Source of the DNA: Bacteroidota bacterium
GTDB taxonomy: Bacteria; Bacteroidota; Bacteroidia; Chitinophagales; Chitinophagaceae
Assembly (NCBI GenBank): GCA_023423405.1
Contig: JAFAFR010000003.1
Location: forward strand, 124,001-188,000
DNA: 64,000 bases
Direction: 5' to 3'
Shown here piece by piece: positions 9,480-19,102 of this stretch (position 1 is the first letter of the stretch; each line of letters starts with the position of its first letter). The notes beneath the pieces are model-generated. The model was not told the origin of the DNA. It did no database searches and worked only from the letters and a program-made list of their open reading frames with translations. A program made the translations under genes and the position numbers.

Positions 9480-10031
9480 TTAAAACAGCAGGAGGAAGAA
9501 TGCAAGCAGGCAGGAAAGGGTATGCCTGACCTGCTTAATAGCGCGGGATATCTGTTTTTCTACGGCCTTTACGGAGAGGGAAAGCATTTCTCCAATTTCT
9601 TTGTAAGACAGGCCTTCGAACCTGCTTAATTCGAACACTTTTCTGCGAAGCGGGGGCATGGTACGCACAATGTCCATTACCTGTTGCCTGAGTTGCTTTT
9701 CAAGCAGTTGACCCTCGGCACTGTTTTCAATGCCAGGGCCCGTTTCGCGGGCAACCGCAAGCAGCTTGCTGCGATTGTCCTGCACCCTGAGCTGATCGAT
9801 CAGGGTTGTTTTTGCTATGCGGAAAATTTGCCGGGAAACAGCAACCGTTTCATCCAGCGATTCACGGTACTGCCACAATTTGATAAATGTCAGTTGGGTA
9901 ACTTCTTCCGCCAGGAAAGCGGAGTTGGTCCTGGACAGAACAAAATAGTAGACCTTTGTATGGTATTCAAAAAAAAGACCATTAAAAACGGTCTCGTCAC
10001 CTTTTCTTAAAGCAGCAATCGTTCCGGACAC
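9480..10031 (-). CDS. ECF RNA polymerase sigma factor controlling the GH127 locus
   Basis: 183 residues. Region 2 (about 20-85) includes AEEVTQLTFIKLWQYRE and region 4 (about 118-170) includes MPPLRRKVFELSRFEGLSYKEIGE and an HTH with AVEKQISRAI. The start is GTG; I find no ATG in the same frame immediately upstream. The C-terminus is a hydrophobic run (SCLLAFFLLLF), common in Bacteroidetes FecR-linked sigma factors. With the FecR gene after it, this is the standard membrane-signalling pair of a carbohydrate locus, here presumably switching on the SusC/SusD/GH127 genes. Confidence 0.92.
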   Translation of the reverse strand: MSGTIAALRKGDETVFNGLFFEYHTKVYYFVLSRTNSAFLAEEVTQLTFIKLWQYRESLDETVAVSRQIFRIAKTTLIDQLRVQDNRSKLLAVARETGPGIENSAEGQLLEKQLRQQVMDIVRTMPPLRRKVFELSRFEGLSYKEIGEMLSLSVKAVEKQISRAIKQVRHTLSCLLAFFLLLF

Positions 10032-10234
10032 GCGAATGGTGGTTTTGATATAAATAACCCTGTATCAGTTTAACACGGGCGCTTTACATAAAGTGTTAAA
10101 ACGACAGTTAATATTAGTTTAAGCAAAATACACAAAACCCGCAAATAAAAAAATTTTGCCTTCGGAACGCGCCCGGCTGGTGAATGCGGCGACCGTATCT
10201 GTATAAAGTTGACTACCTTCAACTTACACTGTTT

Positions 10235-11194
10235 ATGAAATACACCATCCTTTTCCGGCTTGTCCCTATAGTTCTATTGTTCGTCGCTGCAACCGCCAGC
10301 TATGCACAAAAGCCTTTCCCGGCTGAGGGCGTTGTAAAGCAAACCTTTACCTATGCCGTGAAAGATTCGGCACTGCAGCTGGACTATTATTCGCCGGAGT
10401 CGATGGCCGGCAGGAAAACGCCGGTGGTGCTGTTCGTCTTCGGTGGTGCTTTTGTAGGCGGCAATCGCGATGCTGCTATTTACAACAGGTACTTCGACAC
10501 CCTGCTGAACTGCGGGTACAAGGTTGTTTCTATCTCCTATCGCCTTGGAATGAAAGGCGTTAACAAGGTTTCTGTTTTTAACACCAGGCCCCTGCATCAT
10601 GCCATCACCATGGCGGTGGAAGACCTCTACGATGCCACCAACTGGCTGATCCGGTTTTCCGACAGCCTGGGTTTTGATACCTCTAAGATTATACTCTCCG
10701 GGTCAAGCGCCGGCGCCATAACCGTGCTGGAAGCCGATTTCATGAAGAGCAACCGGAAAAAAGAAGCGCTGGTACTGCCTGCAGGTTTCAACTACGCCGC
10801 GGTGGTCGCTTTTTCCGGAGCTATTTTAAGCTACGATGGGAAACTGAAATACAAAAACCCACCCGCCCCTGCCCTGCTGTTTCACGGCACTACCGACAGG
10901 ATTGTGCCCTATAATAAGATCAGGTTCTTCAACAAGGGATTTTACGGCTCTTCCTTTGTTGCAAAAACCTATCTCCGGCAAAACCTGCCTTATACCGTTT
11001 TCCGGGTAAAGGACATGGGGCATGAAATATCGGTGCAACCCATGAACAACCAGTTGCCGCTTATCCTTGACTTTATCAGGGACCATGTAATGGAGAAAAA
11101 GCAATACCAGGCCGATATCCTGTTCAAAGATCCCGATGAAAAACCTACCATCACCATTAACGCCAACCAGATGTTCGACAGGCTGGCGCAATAA
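10235..11194 (+). CDS. secreted alpha/beta hydrolase (esterase/lipase-like)
   Basis: 319 residues from the ATG at 10235, chosen over an upstream in-frame start at 10184 because it begins directly with a signal peptide (LFRLVPIVLLFVAATASYA). The fold is alpha/beta hydrolase: an oxyanion-loop region VVLFVFGGAFVGG (HGGG variant without His), nucleophile elbow G156-S-S158-A-G160, an acidic residue in HGTTDRIVP (D221) and His in DMGHEIS. This arrangement is typical of carboxylesterases that deacylate small or sugar esters. It is divergent from the sigma/FecR/Sus operon with about 200 nt between starts, so a role with that locus is possible but unproven. Confidence 0.85.
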   Translation: MKYTILFRLVPIVLLFVAATASYAQKPFPAEGVVKQTFTYAVKDSALQLDYYSPESMAGRKTPVVLFVFGGAFVGGNRDAAIYNRYFDTLLNCGYKVVSISYRLGMKGVNKVSVFNTRPLHHAITMAVEDLYDATNWLIRFSDSLGFDTSKIILSGSSAGAITVLEADFMKSNRKKEALVLPAGFNYAAVVAFSGAILSYDGKLKYKNPPAPALLFHGTTDRIVPYNKIRFFNKGFYGSSFVAKTYLRQNLPYTVFRVKDMGHEISVQPMNNQLPLILDFIRDHVMEKKQYQADILFKDPDEKPTITINANQMFDRLAQ

Positions 11195-11239
11195 CGGGGC
11201 GCCACCGGAATTGTATATCTTTCCCCATATTTGTGAGGC

Positions 11240-11887
11240 ATGAGCAAAGCAACGCTAAAAGAAAAGCTGATCACCGTTTGTATTGTGGAGGACCAGCATA
11301 TTTTCCGGCAAACGGTGGAAGATATTCTCAATGCATCGAGTACGGTTGCATGCATTGGCTCTTTTGGCAACGCCGAAAGCCTTATAGAAAAATTTGATGA
11401 GCTGCAGCCGGATGTTACGGTCATGGACATAGACCTCCCGGGCATATCGGGCATCGATGCCATTTTTACCATGAAGTCTGCCCACCCTGCTGCCCGGTTC
11501 CTGGTGCTCACCGTTTTCAAAGACGACGAAAAAGTGTTTAAAGCTTTGAAAGCCGGAGCGGGCGGATACCTGTTAAAAAAATCCTCCTTTGATCAGCTCC
11601 TGGAAAAGATCAGGGAATTGTATCACAACGGCGCTCCGATGTCGCCGGAAATAGCCAGAAAAGTGATCGACTATTTCCAGCAGCCCAATGAAAAGCAGCA
11701 ACTCGATGAACTGACCGAAAAGGAACGAATCGTTTTGTCGCTCATTGTTGACGGCTTTCTTTACAAAGAAATCGCCGTTCAGCTCGGTGTTACCATCGAC
11801 GCCATCAAAAAGCATGCGCACAATATCTACGAAAAACTGCAAGTACGCAACCGCAGCGAGGTGGTGCGCAAGTATCTGTCAAAATAA
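11240..11887 (+). CDS. NarL/FixJ-type response regulator, orphan
   Basis: 215 residues. The receiver domain (about 10-130) has acidic pair E17-D18, phospho-acceptor D63 in VMDIDLPG, and the KK pair in GGYLLKKSS. The LuxR-type HTH (about 150-212) includes LTEKERIVLSLIVDGFLYKEIA and DAIKKHAHNIYEKL. No histidine kinase gene is adjacent; the next kinase in the window is at 33743. It precedes the STN-receptor/DUF4249 group and could control it, but the 114-nt gap does not prove a common transcript. Confidence 0.9.
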   Translation: MSKATLKEKLITVCIVEDQHIFRQTVEDILNASSTVACIGSFGNAESLIEKFDELQPDVTVMDIDLPGISGIDAIFTMKSAHPAARFLVLTVFKDDEKVFKALKAGAGGYLLKKSSFDQLLEKIRELYHNGAPMSPEIARKVIDYFQQPNEKQQLDELTEKERIVLSLIVDGFLYKEIAVQLGVTIDAIKKHAHNIYEKLQVRNRSEVVRKYLSK

Positions 11888-12001
11888 GGCGCAGCCGGCC
11901 CGGCAGAGGATTTATACCACTAAACAGACGCTATTCACCACTTTCGGAATCCCTTTGCAACGCTGCTGTTTTATTCGGTGTCAATGCCTATTTTTATACA
12001 T

Positions 12002-12715
12002 ATGCCGAAACTACAGCTTTATATCTGGCTACTGCTTTTACAGCCGGCGCTTGCCGGCGCCCAGTTGCCTTCTGCTGGCGATTTTATAGAAAGCAGCCGC
12101 CAGTATGCCGTCGCTTCTTCACCCCAATACCGCTCGTCTAATGCCCGGCTGTTCAGCGGCGTACAGGAGGTCAATTATTCCAGCTCCTATATCGGGAACC
12201 CCTACTTCCTTACGAATAAATTTGTGCCTTCCCGCTTGTGGTACCGCCAGCAGTTCTATGATTCCATTCCCATTCTCTACGACATGATAAAAGACCAGGT
12301 GGTGATGCAATCGGCCCAGGGAATAAGGATACTGGTGCAGAAAGAATACCTTTCCTCCTTCGAGTTCCAGGGCCACCATTTCAAACGGCACGACGGCACG
12401 GATGGCGTGGGCGCAGGCTTTTACGATCATCTTTTTGAAGGCAACAAATCTTCGGTATGGGTATACCGTTCTTCTACCGTTTTGGAAAGGGTTACCGATC
12501 GCGTGGAACGGAGGATCGTTGACAACCAGCGCTATTATTTTGTTTATCCCGGCGGACCTGTACAATCCTTTTCGAATTACCGGTCTTTTCTCAGGTGTTT
12601 CGGCGACCAGGCCGGTACCATCCGTCGCTACCTGCGCAGCCGCCAGCTCAATTTTAAAACCGACCGCGATGCCGTTGTTACTGCGGCCGTAGCGTATAAC
12701 GAAACGCTCCAATAA
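12002..12715 (+). CDS. exported protein of unknown function upstream of the STN receptor
   Basis: 237 residues from the ATG at 12002; the frame also has starts at 11978 (GTG) and 11984. I prefer 12002 because the signal peptide LQLYIWLLLLQPALAGAQ then sits at the very N-terminus. The mature protein has repeated aromatic strands (VNYSSSYIGNPYFLTNKFVP, SSVWVYRSSTVLERV, RRIVDNQRYYFVYPGG) and no catalytic motif I recognise. It ends 2 nt before the TonB receptor start, so the two are translationally linked. Its place in the operon suggests an envelope or periplasmic partner of that receptor. Confidence 0.75.
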   Translation: MPKLQLYIWLLLLQPALAGAQLPSAGDFIESSRQYAVASSPQYRSSNARLFSGVQEVNYSSSYIGNPYFLTNKFVPSRLWYRQQFYDSIPILYDMIKDQVVMQSAQGIRILVQKEYLSSFEFQGHHFKRHDGTDGVGAGFYDHLFEGNKSSVWVYRSSTVLERVTDRVERRIVDNQRYYFVYPGGPVQSFSNYRSFLRCFGDQAGTIRRYLRSRQLNFKTDRDAVVTAAVAYNETLQ

Positions 12716-12717
12716 AA

Positions 12718-15483
12718 ATGCTCAGGAATATATTCATCAGTTGCTGCCTGCTTTGTGCAGCCACCCTATCACAGGCGCAGGATACCTCTGGTTATCGTGT
12801 GAGCGTTAGCGTTGACAGTGCAGGAATAGAAAGTTTTGTATCGCTCATTGAATCGCAGACAGGTCTGCATTTTTATTACAATGCCGCAGATTTCGATAGC
12901 CTGCGTATCAGCATCAGCGTAAACAAGTTCCCTTTATGGGAATTGCTCGACAGTGCCTTTGCCGGCACCGCCTTCCATTATACCCCGGCGGGTCAGAAAA
13001 AAATATTCCTGACCCGCGGCACTCCATTACAGGCATCGCTCGCTGAAAATTTTTTCCGTCCCGACACAAAAGATGCCGGCAATGCACCGCCGGTAATACC
13101 CGATTTCAGCCGCGAGAAAAAAGCGGCTGAAGGCCCGGACATCGAGCAAAAACTATTTGTTATCGGCGCCAAAACAAACCAGATATCACACGCCAATGCG
13201 AGTATTGCCGGTTATATCAGGAACAGCAAAAACGGCGAACCGGTGGCTGGCGCTTATGTCCAGGTCGAGAACAGCCGCGCCGGCGTATCGGTAGACCAGT
13301 ATGGGTTTTATTCGCTTACACTTCCCCGTGGTACCTATACGCTCAACATACAGGGGCTTGGCATGGCCGATACCAGGCGCCGCATCCAGCTCAACGCCGA
13401 TGGACGATTTAACGTTGATATGACCGAGCGGGTTACCTCACTGAAAGAGGTGGTGATCTCCGCCGCCAAGGTGGCGAACGTGCGCCGGGTTGGCATGGGC
13501 ATAGAGCGCCTGTCTATCCAAACCATTAAACAATTACCCACCGTATTTGGTGAGCCAGACATTCTGAGAGCCGTGCTGACACTCCCGGGCGTTAAAACCG
13601 TGGGCGAAGCCAGCGCCGGCTTCAACGTTCGTGGTGGGTCGGTCGACCAGAACCTGATCCTTTTCAATGAAGCCACCATTTTCAATCCCACGCATTTCTT
13701 TGGATTTTTCTCTGCTTTCAATCCCGATCTCGTGAAAGATGTGGAGCTTTACAAAAGCAGTATCCCGGCGAAATATGGCGGTCGCCTTTCTTCAGTACTG
13801 GCCGTGAACAGCAAGGAAGGGAATAAGAAAAAGATCGGGGGCACTGCCGGCATAGGGCCGCTCACCACACGCATCAACCTGGAAGGACCGATCGTAAAAG
13901 ACAAACTTTCGTTCATGGCAGGGTTCAGAACCACTTATGCCAACTGGATATTACAATTCCTTCCCGAAGAATACCGCAACAGCAAGGCCAATTTCCTGGA
14001 CGGCAACCTGCTGCTCAATTATCAGCCCAACAATAAGAACAGCTTTTCTTTCACAGGTTATACCAGTAAAGACAAGTTCAACCTGAACAACGATACCAGC
14101 TATGCCTACTCGAACAATAACCTGTCGGCCAAGTGGAAACATGTATTCAGCAACAAATTCAACGCGGAGGTATCGGGCGGATACGACCAGTACGATTATA
14201 AAACGGCAGCAGAAGGACCAACCGAAAATGGTTTTCAGCTCAAGTTCAAGGTAGCCCAGTTGCACGCCAAAACAGATTTCACCTGGTTTGTGCATCCGAA
14301 GCACACCCTCGATATGGGCGCCTCCTTTATTCGCTACCACCTGGAGCCCGGCACTTATGGTCCCTCCGGTAAAGGTTCACTGGTTACACCCGACGAAGTA
14401 GCAACTGAACAGGGACGTGAGCTTGCCGCGTATATATCCGACCGTTGGAACATCAGCACGGATTTTTCCGTCCAGGCCGGCCTGCGTTATTCTTATTTCA
14501 GCTACCTGGGACCAGCCAGCATCCGCCATTACCTGCCGGGCGTGCCACGGACCATTGAAAACAGTACCGGCGTGGAAGAAGTCGAAAAGGGCAAATCAGC
14601 AGCTAATTATTCAGGACCCGAACTGCGGCTCTCCGCCCGCTACAGTATTACCGCTGACTTCTCCATTAAAGCCGGCTACAATTCGCAAAGGCAGTACATC
14701 CACATGCTCTCAAATACCACCGCCATTTCGCCCACAGATATCTGGAAACTCAGTGATCCGAATATCCGCCCGCAATATGGCCAGCAGGTATCCCTTGGCT
14801 TCTATAAAAACTTCCGGAACAACACCATCGAAACCTCGGTAGAGTTTTATTATAAAAAGATACAGGACTACCTCGACTTCCGCAGCGGCGCCGTGCTGGT
14901 AATGAACCATCATATTGAAACGGATGTAATGGGCACAAAGGGTAAGGCTTATGGGGCCGAGTTCATGGTGAAGAAAACAGCGGGCAAACTTACCGGATGG
15001 CTCAGCTACACCTATTCACGCATCCTGCTGAAGCAGGACGACCCGGCTGTTGCCGAAGTGATCAACAAAGGCGATTATTACCCGGCCAACTACGACAAGC
15101 CGCACGATGTCACTTTTACCGGCAATTACCGGTTCTCGCATCGCTTCGCGGTTTCCATGAACGTGAACTACAGCACGGGAAGACCCATCACCCTCCCGAT
15201 TGGCAGTTACTACTATGCCGGCAGCGTCCGGGCTTTGTACGCCGACCGCAACAGCCACCGCATTCCCGACTATTTCAGGATGGACCTTGCATTGAACCTG
15301 GATGGCAACCACAAGGTAGACCAGCGTTTCCACGGGTCCTGGTCGGCCGGACTGTACAACCTGACGGGTCGCCGGAACGCCTATTCCGTTTATTATGTAT
15401 CGGAAGATGGTGTCATCAACGGGTACAAGCTCGCCATTTTCGGTTCTGTTATCCCATTCATCAACTACAACATCCGCTTTTAA
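12718..15483 (+). CDS. TonB-dependent receptor with N-terminal STN signalling domain
   Basis: 921 residues: signal peptide (1-20, ending SQAQ), STN (secretin/TonB short N-terminal) domain at about 28-98 with FVSLIESQTGLHFYYN, a linker, a CarboxypepD_reg-like domain (about 160-245), a plug domain (ADTRRRIQ to about 390, with LPGVKTVGEASAGFNVRGG) and a barrel ending in FINYNIRF. STN domains of this type normally contact a FecR anti-sigma factor in the periplasm, yet no FecR follows here; the closest one is at 8324-9403 on the other strand. The next genes (MG2-like protein, DUF4249 lipoprotein) are a recurrent Bacteroidetes grouping with such receptors. The substrate is unknown. Confidence 0.93.
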   Translation: MLRNIFISCCLLCAATLSQAQDTSGYRVSVSVDSAGIESFVSLIESQTGLHFYYNAADFDSLRISISVNKFPLWELLDSAFAGTAFHYTPAGQKKIFLTRGTPLQASLAENFFRPDTKDAGNAPPVIPDFSREKKAAEGPDIEQKLFVIGAKTNQISHANASIAGYIRNSKNGEPVAGAYVQVENSRAGVSVDQYGFYSLTLPRGTYTLNIQGLGMADTRRRIQLNADGRFNVDMTERVTSLKEVVISAAKVANVRRVGMGIERLSIQTIKQLPTVFGEPDILRAVLTLPGVKTVGEASAGFNVRGGSVDQNLILFNEATIFNPTHFFGFFSAFNPDLVKDVELYKSSIPAKYGGRLSSVLAVNSKEGNKKKIGGTAGIGPLTTRINLEGPIVKDKLSFMAGFRTTYANWILQFLPEEYRNSKANFLDGNLLLNYQPNNKNSFSFTGYTSKDKFNLNNDTSYAYSNNNLSAKWKHVFSNKFNAEVSGGYDQYDYKTAAEGPTENGFQLKFKVAQLHAKTDFTWFVHPKHTLDMGASFIRYHLEPGTYGPSGKGSLVTPDEVATEQGRELAAYISDRWNISTDFSVQAGLRYSYFSYLGPASIRHYLPGVPRTIENSTGVEEVEKGKSAANYSGPELRLSARYSITADFSIKAGYNSQRQYIHMLSNTTAISPTDIWKLSDPNIRPQYGQQVSLGFYKNFRNNTIETSVEFYYKKIQDYLDFRSGAVLVMNHHIETDVMGTKGKAYGAEFMVKKTAGKLTGWLSYTYSRILLKQDDPAVAEVINKGDYYPANYDKPHDVTFTGNYRFSHRFAVSMNVNYSTGRPITLPIGSYYYAGSVRALYADRNSHRIPDYFRMDLALNLDGNHKVDQRFHGSWSAGLYNLTGRRNAYSVYYVSEDGVINGYKLAIFGSVIPFINYNIRF

Positions 15484-15489
15484 CCGGCT

Positions 15490-17850
15490 ATGAAACAGCG
15501 ACTCATTATATGCTTCCTGGTAACCGCTCTTACACAAGCCGGTAACAGCCAGGCGCAACTAACGGAGATCTATAACCGGTTTGATACTTACCGGAGAAGC
15601 GACTACGTCGAAAAACTATATGTACATACCGACCGTAACGATTACCTGGCCGGGGAACTGATCTGGTGGAAATGTTACTATCTCAATGGCAGTTCCCACC
15701 AGATGGGGCGTTTGAGCAATGTAGCCTACCTCGAACTGCTCGATCGCAACAACAAGCCGGTGGCCCAGGTCAAGGCAGCTATCGATACCGGTGCAGGGCG
15801 CGGGTCCATTTTCCTGCCGGCTACCATTCCCAGCGGAAACTACCGCCTGCGTGCCTATACGCGATGGATGCGAAACAGTGGCGCGGATTATTTTTTCCAG
15901 AAGACCATCAGGATCATCAATCCCTTCAAGTCGCTTCCCAGGCAACCGGCCGTGGCGCTGCGATACCGGCTGGAGGCCTTCCCCGAAAGCGGGCACCTGG
16001 TGGACGGCATTCCCACACGTATTGCCTTCCGCGTAACCGACCAATACGGCCGGCCGGCGGCCCACGAAGGAAAGATTCTTGGGGCCACGGGCGACAGTAT
16101 TGCTTCCTGGCAGGCAAACGAAACCGGCATCCGGAGCTTGCAGTTGACGCCGCGCACCGGCATCCGTTACCAGGCTTTAGCCCGCCTGGCCGACGGTACA
16201 GAGATCAATACATCCTTACCTGCTGTTGAAGAGAAGGGTTTCACCCTGTCCATTTCCCCTGTCAACGATAGCATGCTGCAGTTGCAGGTCCACACCAATA
16301 CGGGCGCTGCCGGCGTTCTTCTTTTTGCCCATACCCGCTTCCTCGAAAAATACCGGCAGGCATTGTCGCTTACAGGTGGCAGCACCGCCCTGCAATTGCC
16401 CCTGCGATCACTGGGAGAAGGAATTACTGAGTTTATTTTATTCGATGCAACGGGTAAGCCGCTCTGCAGCCGCCACTATTTCCGCTTCCCTTCACAGCCG
16501 GCGCCCATCGGGGTGAAGGCGGGTGGGCAGACCTTTCACACAAGAGAAAAAATTCCGATCGAACTGAATACCGGCGGGCAGGATAGCTTCCCGGCCGGTC
16601 TTTCGGCGGCGGTAGTGAAGACCGACAAACTGCTGACAGAACCAACCGGGGACATACAAAGCTGGCTATTGTTAAGCGCCGACATACCACATGCAGCCTT
16701 TCGCCCCAGGTGGTATTTCGATCAGCCGGCGCCGCTGGCAACGGCTGCCATGGACGAGCTCATGCTAACGGTCAGCAATACCCGCTTCAGTTGGAACAAT
16801 CGTTCCATCGCGGCCTCACCGGTTTTTCCGCCTGAATACGACGGGCAAATCATTGAAGCAAAAATTACAGATGCCGGCAGCGGCCAGCCGGTAACTGACC
16901 TGCCTGTTACGCTTTCCGTACTGGGAGGCAAAACGCAGTATTATGAAGCAACCAGCGATGCAGCTGGCCGCTGCCGTTTCCAGGTACAGGATTTTTACGG
17001 CGCCGGCAATATTGTACTGGCGGGAGAAAAGAAACCAGGCCAGGGTTATCGTTTTGAGCTTGCGGATCCCTTTGCAACAGAAGCAGGTTCCGATAGCCTG
17101 CCTCCTTTCGAGATCGATGCAGCGCTGGCTGCCGATTTGCAGGAGGCGAGCCTGGCCATGCAGGTACGCAATCGTTTCAACGAAGAACAGATCAACCGGT
17201 TCCTATTACCCGCTATTGACAGTATGCCTTTTTACGGGCACCGGGGAGTGAGCGTTTACTGGCTCGATAAATACGTTCGTTTCACCACTATGGAGGAGGT
17301 GCTGAGGGAATACGTGATAGAACTTGCTATCCGCCAAAGGCAGGGAAAGCCACAAATATTGATCGTTGACGTACTGAACCAATCCTTGCTTTCCGCCGAG
17401 CCGCTGCTCCTGCTTGATGGCATACCCGTAACTACCGCCGATATACTCGCCTATGATCCTCTGCAGGTAAAAAAACTGGAAGTAATGCCCGGGCGTTATT
17501 TTCTTGATGGACAGTTGTACGAAGGCATTGCTGCATTCTCCACTTATAAAGGAGATGCTGTCCTGCTCAAACTACCCAACAATGCGGTTACTGCCGAATA
17601 CGACGGGTTGCTGCTGGAGCGGGCATTTTACGCACCGCAATACAACAGTCCTACTGATGCTGCACGGCGTATGCCCGACTACCGTACCCAATTATACTGG
17701 AATAACCGTGTGCAGCCACATACCTCCAAAAGCCTCGATATCTTCAGTTCTGATATCCCGGGCAAATACCTTTTAACCATTGAAGGCGTGGATGCAGCCG
17801 GCAAAACCCACACCGGCAGTTATTCCATAGACATAAGTGAAAAGCCATGA
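15490..17850 (+). CDS. large exported protein with macroglobulin-like (MG2) domain
   Basis: 786 residues with signal peptide (ICFLVTALTQAGNSQAQ). The start of the mature protein (EKLYVHTDRNDYLAGELIWW) matches the MG2-type beta-sandwich found in alpha-2-macroglobulin-like proteins. Further beta-sandwich segments follow (around 165-340 and 450-530, with ITDAGSGQPVTDLPVTLSV). Near residue 630, LLLLDGIPVTTADILAYDP resembles the plug-domain segment of TonB receptors. No thioester motif is visible. It starts 6 nt after the receptor stop, and the next gene overlaps it by 4 nt (ATGA). It is probably an envelope partner of the receptor; the biochemical role is unknown. Confidence 0.8.
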   Translation: MKQRLIICFLVTALTQAGNSQAQLTEIYNRFDTYRRSDYVEKLYVHTDRNDYLAGELIWWKCYYLNGSSHQMGRLSNVAYLELLDRNNKPVAQVKAAIDTGAGRGSIFLPATIPSGNYRLRAYTRWMRNSGADYFFQKTIRIINPFKSLPRQPAVALRYRLEAFPESGHLVDGIPTRIAFRVTDQYGRPAAHEGKILGATGDSIASWQANETGIRSLQLTPRTGIRYQALARLADGTEINTSLPAVEEKGFTLSISPVNDSMLQLQVHTNTGAAGVLLFAHTRFLEKYRQALSLTGGSTALQLPLRSLGEGITEFILFDATGKPLCSRHYFRFPSQPAPIGVKAGGQTFHTREKIPIELNTGGQDSFPAGLSAAVVKTDKLLTEPTGDIQSWLLLSADIPHAAFRPRWYFDQPAPLATAAMDELMLTVSNTRFSWNNRSIAASPVFPPEYDGQIIEAKITDAGSGQPVTDLPVTLSVLGGKTQYYEATSDAAGRCRFQVQDFYGAGNIVLAGEKKPGQGYRFELADPFATEAGSDSLPPFEIDAALAADLQEASLAMQVRNRFNEEQINRFLLPAIDSMPFYGHRGVSVYWLDKYVRFTTMEEVLREYVIELAIRQRQGKPQILIVDVLNQSLLSAEPLLLLDGIPVTTADILAYDPLQVKKLEVMPGRYFLDGQLYEGIAAFSTYKGDAVLLKLPNNAVTAEYDGLLLERAFYAPQYNSPTDAARRMPDYRTQLYWNNRVQPHTSKSLDIFSSDIPGKYLLTIEGVDAAGKTHTGSYSIDISEKP

Positions 17851-18992
17851 AAAAAATATTAGTATTTGTATTCCCCTTTCTCACCATCGCTGCCTGTAAA
17901 GACCCCTATGACCCGGGCATCAGCTACCCTTCCACCGGCTACCTTGTAATGGAAGGCTTCGTCAATTCAGGTGCCGGCGCTACCGATATTCGGTTGTCCA
18001 GGACCGTTAAAACATCCGACTCCGCCAGACTTTCCTATGAAGCCAATGCCGATATGCTGGTGGAGGGTGACGACGGATCCGTATATGTCATTCCCTGGCA
18101 AACGGAAGGAAGGTATTATACGGAAAACCTGCACCTGAACGATGCACACCAGTACCGCCTGCGCATACGTACGGCAGACGGGCGTGAATACCTTTCCGAC
18201 TACAACAAGGTGATACGCACGCCCCCCATCGACAGCATCAGCTACTATCGTACGGCAGACGGCGTGCACATCAATTTGAACACCCACGATCCCGGCAACA
18301 ATACGCAGTACTATACCTGGCAAACAGATGAGACCTGGGAGATCCAGTCGCGGTACCTGCCCAATGTTACCTACCGCTACGACAGCCAATTGAGGCCCAT
18401 CGGCATTGAATATATTTTCCCCGATGGCCGTTACGATTACAGCGGGTATACCTGCTGGCGCACCGAAGCCTCTACTAAAATCCTGTTGGGGTCTACGATT
18501 AAACTCGACGAGGACAAACTGACGCGGGAAATCGCTTTTATTGAAGAGGGTTCCTGGAAACTGGATGTCAAATACAGCATTCATGTGGTGATGCACGGAC
18601 GCACCCCGGAAGGGTTTGATTTCCTGCAGCGTATGGCAAAGAACAGCGAACAGGTGGGAACCATTTTCGACGCGCAGCCCTCCGAGCTGAACAGCAACCT
18701 GCATTCAACAACCAATCCGGATGAACCGGTTATCGGTTTTGTGGAGTTTGCCGACAGGCAGGAGCAGCGGATCTTTATCCGTAAGACCGATGTGGCTCCC
18801 TGGGTGTACGAGCCGGAATGTGAGGATAAAGAAATACCCATCATTCCAAAAGAATTGATGGATGCATATATTCAAAGTTATGTGCCGATCGTATTCACAA
18901 GCCCTTTCAATACCAGCGTGCAGGTAGCCAGCCAGTCCTGTACCGACTGTCGCATGCGCGGCACGAATATCATGCCCCCTTTCTGGCAATGA
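17847..18992 (+). CDS. DUF4249-family lipoprotein
   Basis: 381 residues. Lipoprotein signal VFVFPFLTIAAC with mature Cys16. Conserved DUF4249 features are visible: LVMEGFVNSGAGATDIRLSR near the N-terminus, YRLRIRTADGREYLSDY, and the C-terminal cysteine-rich tail (CEDKEIP, CTDCRMRGTN, PPFW). The family is found beside TonB receptors in Bacteroidetes and has no assigned biochemical function. Its start overlaps the preceding stop by 4 nt, indicating translational coupling, and it is the last gene before a strong bidirectional hairpin. Confidence 0.9.
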   Translation: MKKILVFVFPFLTIAACKDPYDPGISYPSTGYLVMEGFVNSGAGATDIRLSRTVKTSDSARLSYEANADMLVEGDDGSVYVIPWQTEGRYYTENLHLNDAHQYRLRIRTADGREYLSDYNKVIRTPPIDSISYYRTADGVHINLNTHDPGNNTQYYTWQTDETWEIQSRYLPNVTYRYDSQLRPIGIEYIFPDGRYDYSGYTCWRTEASTKILLGSTIKLDEDKLTREIAFIEEGSWKLDVKYSIHVVMHGRTPEGFDFLQRMAKNSEQVGTIFDAQPSELNSNLHSTTNPDEPVIGFVEFADRQEQRIFIRKTDVAPWVYEPECEDKEIPIIPKELMDAYIQSYVPIVFTSPFNTSVQVASQSCTDCRMRGTNIMPPFWQ

Positions 18993-19033
18993 GCCGCAGC
19001 AATAAATAAGCTGGCTCTTGCTGCATTGACAAA

Positions 19034-19089
19034 AGACTTATAAAAAGAAGGCCGCCTCATAGTTGAGGCGGCCTTCTTTTTATAAGTCT
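19034..19089. terminator. bidirectional intrinsic terminator, perfect 26-bp stem
   Basis: Positions 19034-19059 and 19064-19089 are exact inverted repeats separated by a 4-nt loop (TAGT). The GC-rich inner stem (GGCCGCCTCA) is followed by T runs in both directions (CTTTTTATAAG), so it can stop the plus-strand DUF4249 operon and the convergent minus-strand SusCD transcript ending at 19103. Confidence 0.9.
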
Positions 19090-19102
19090 AAGCTTTGACT
19101 AC

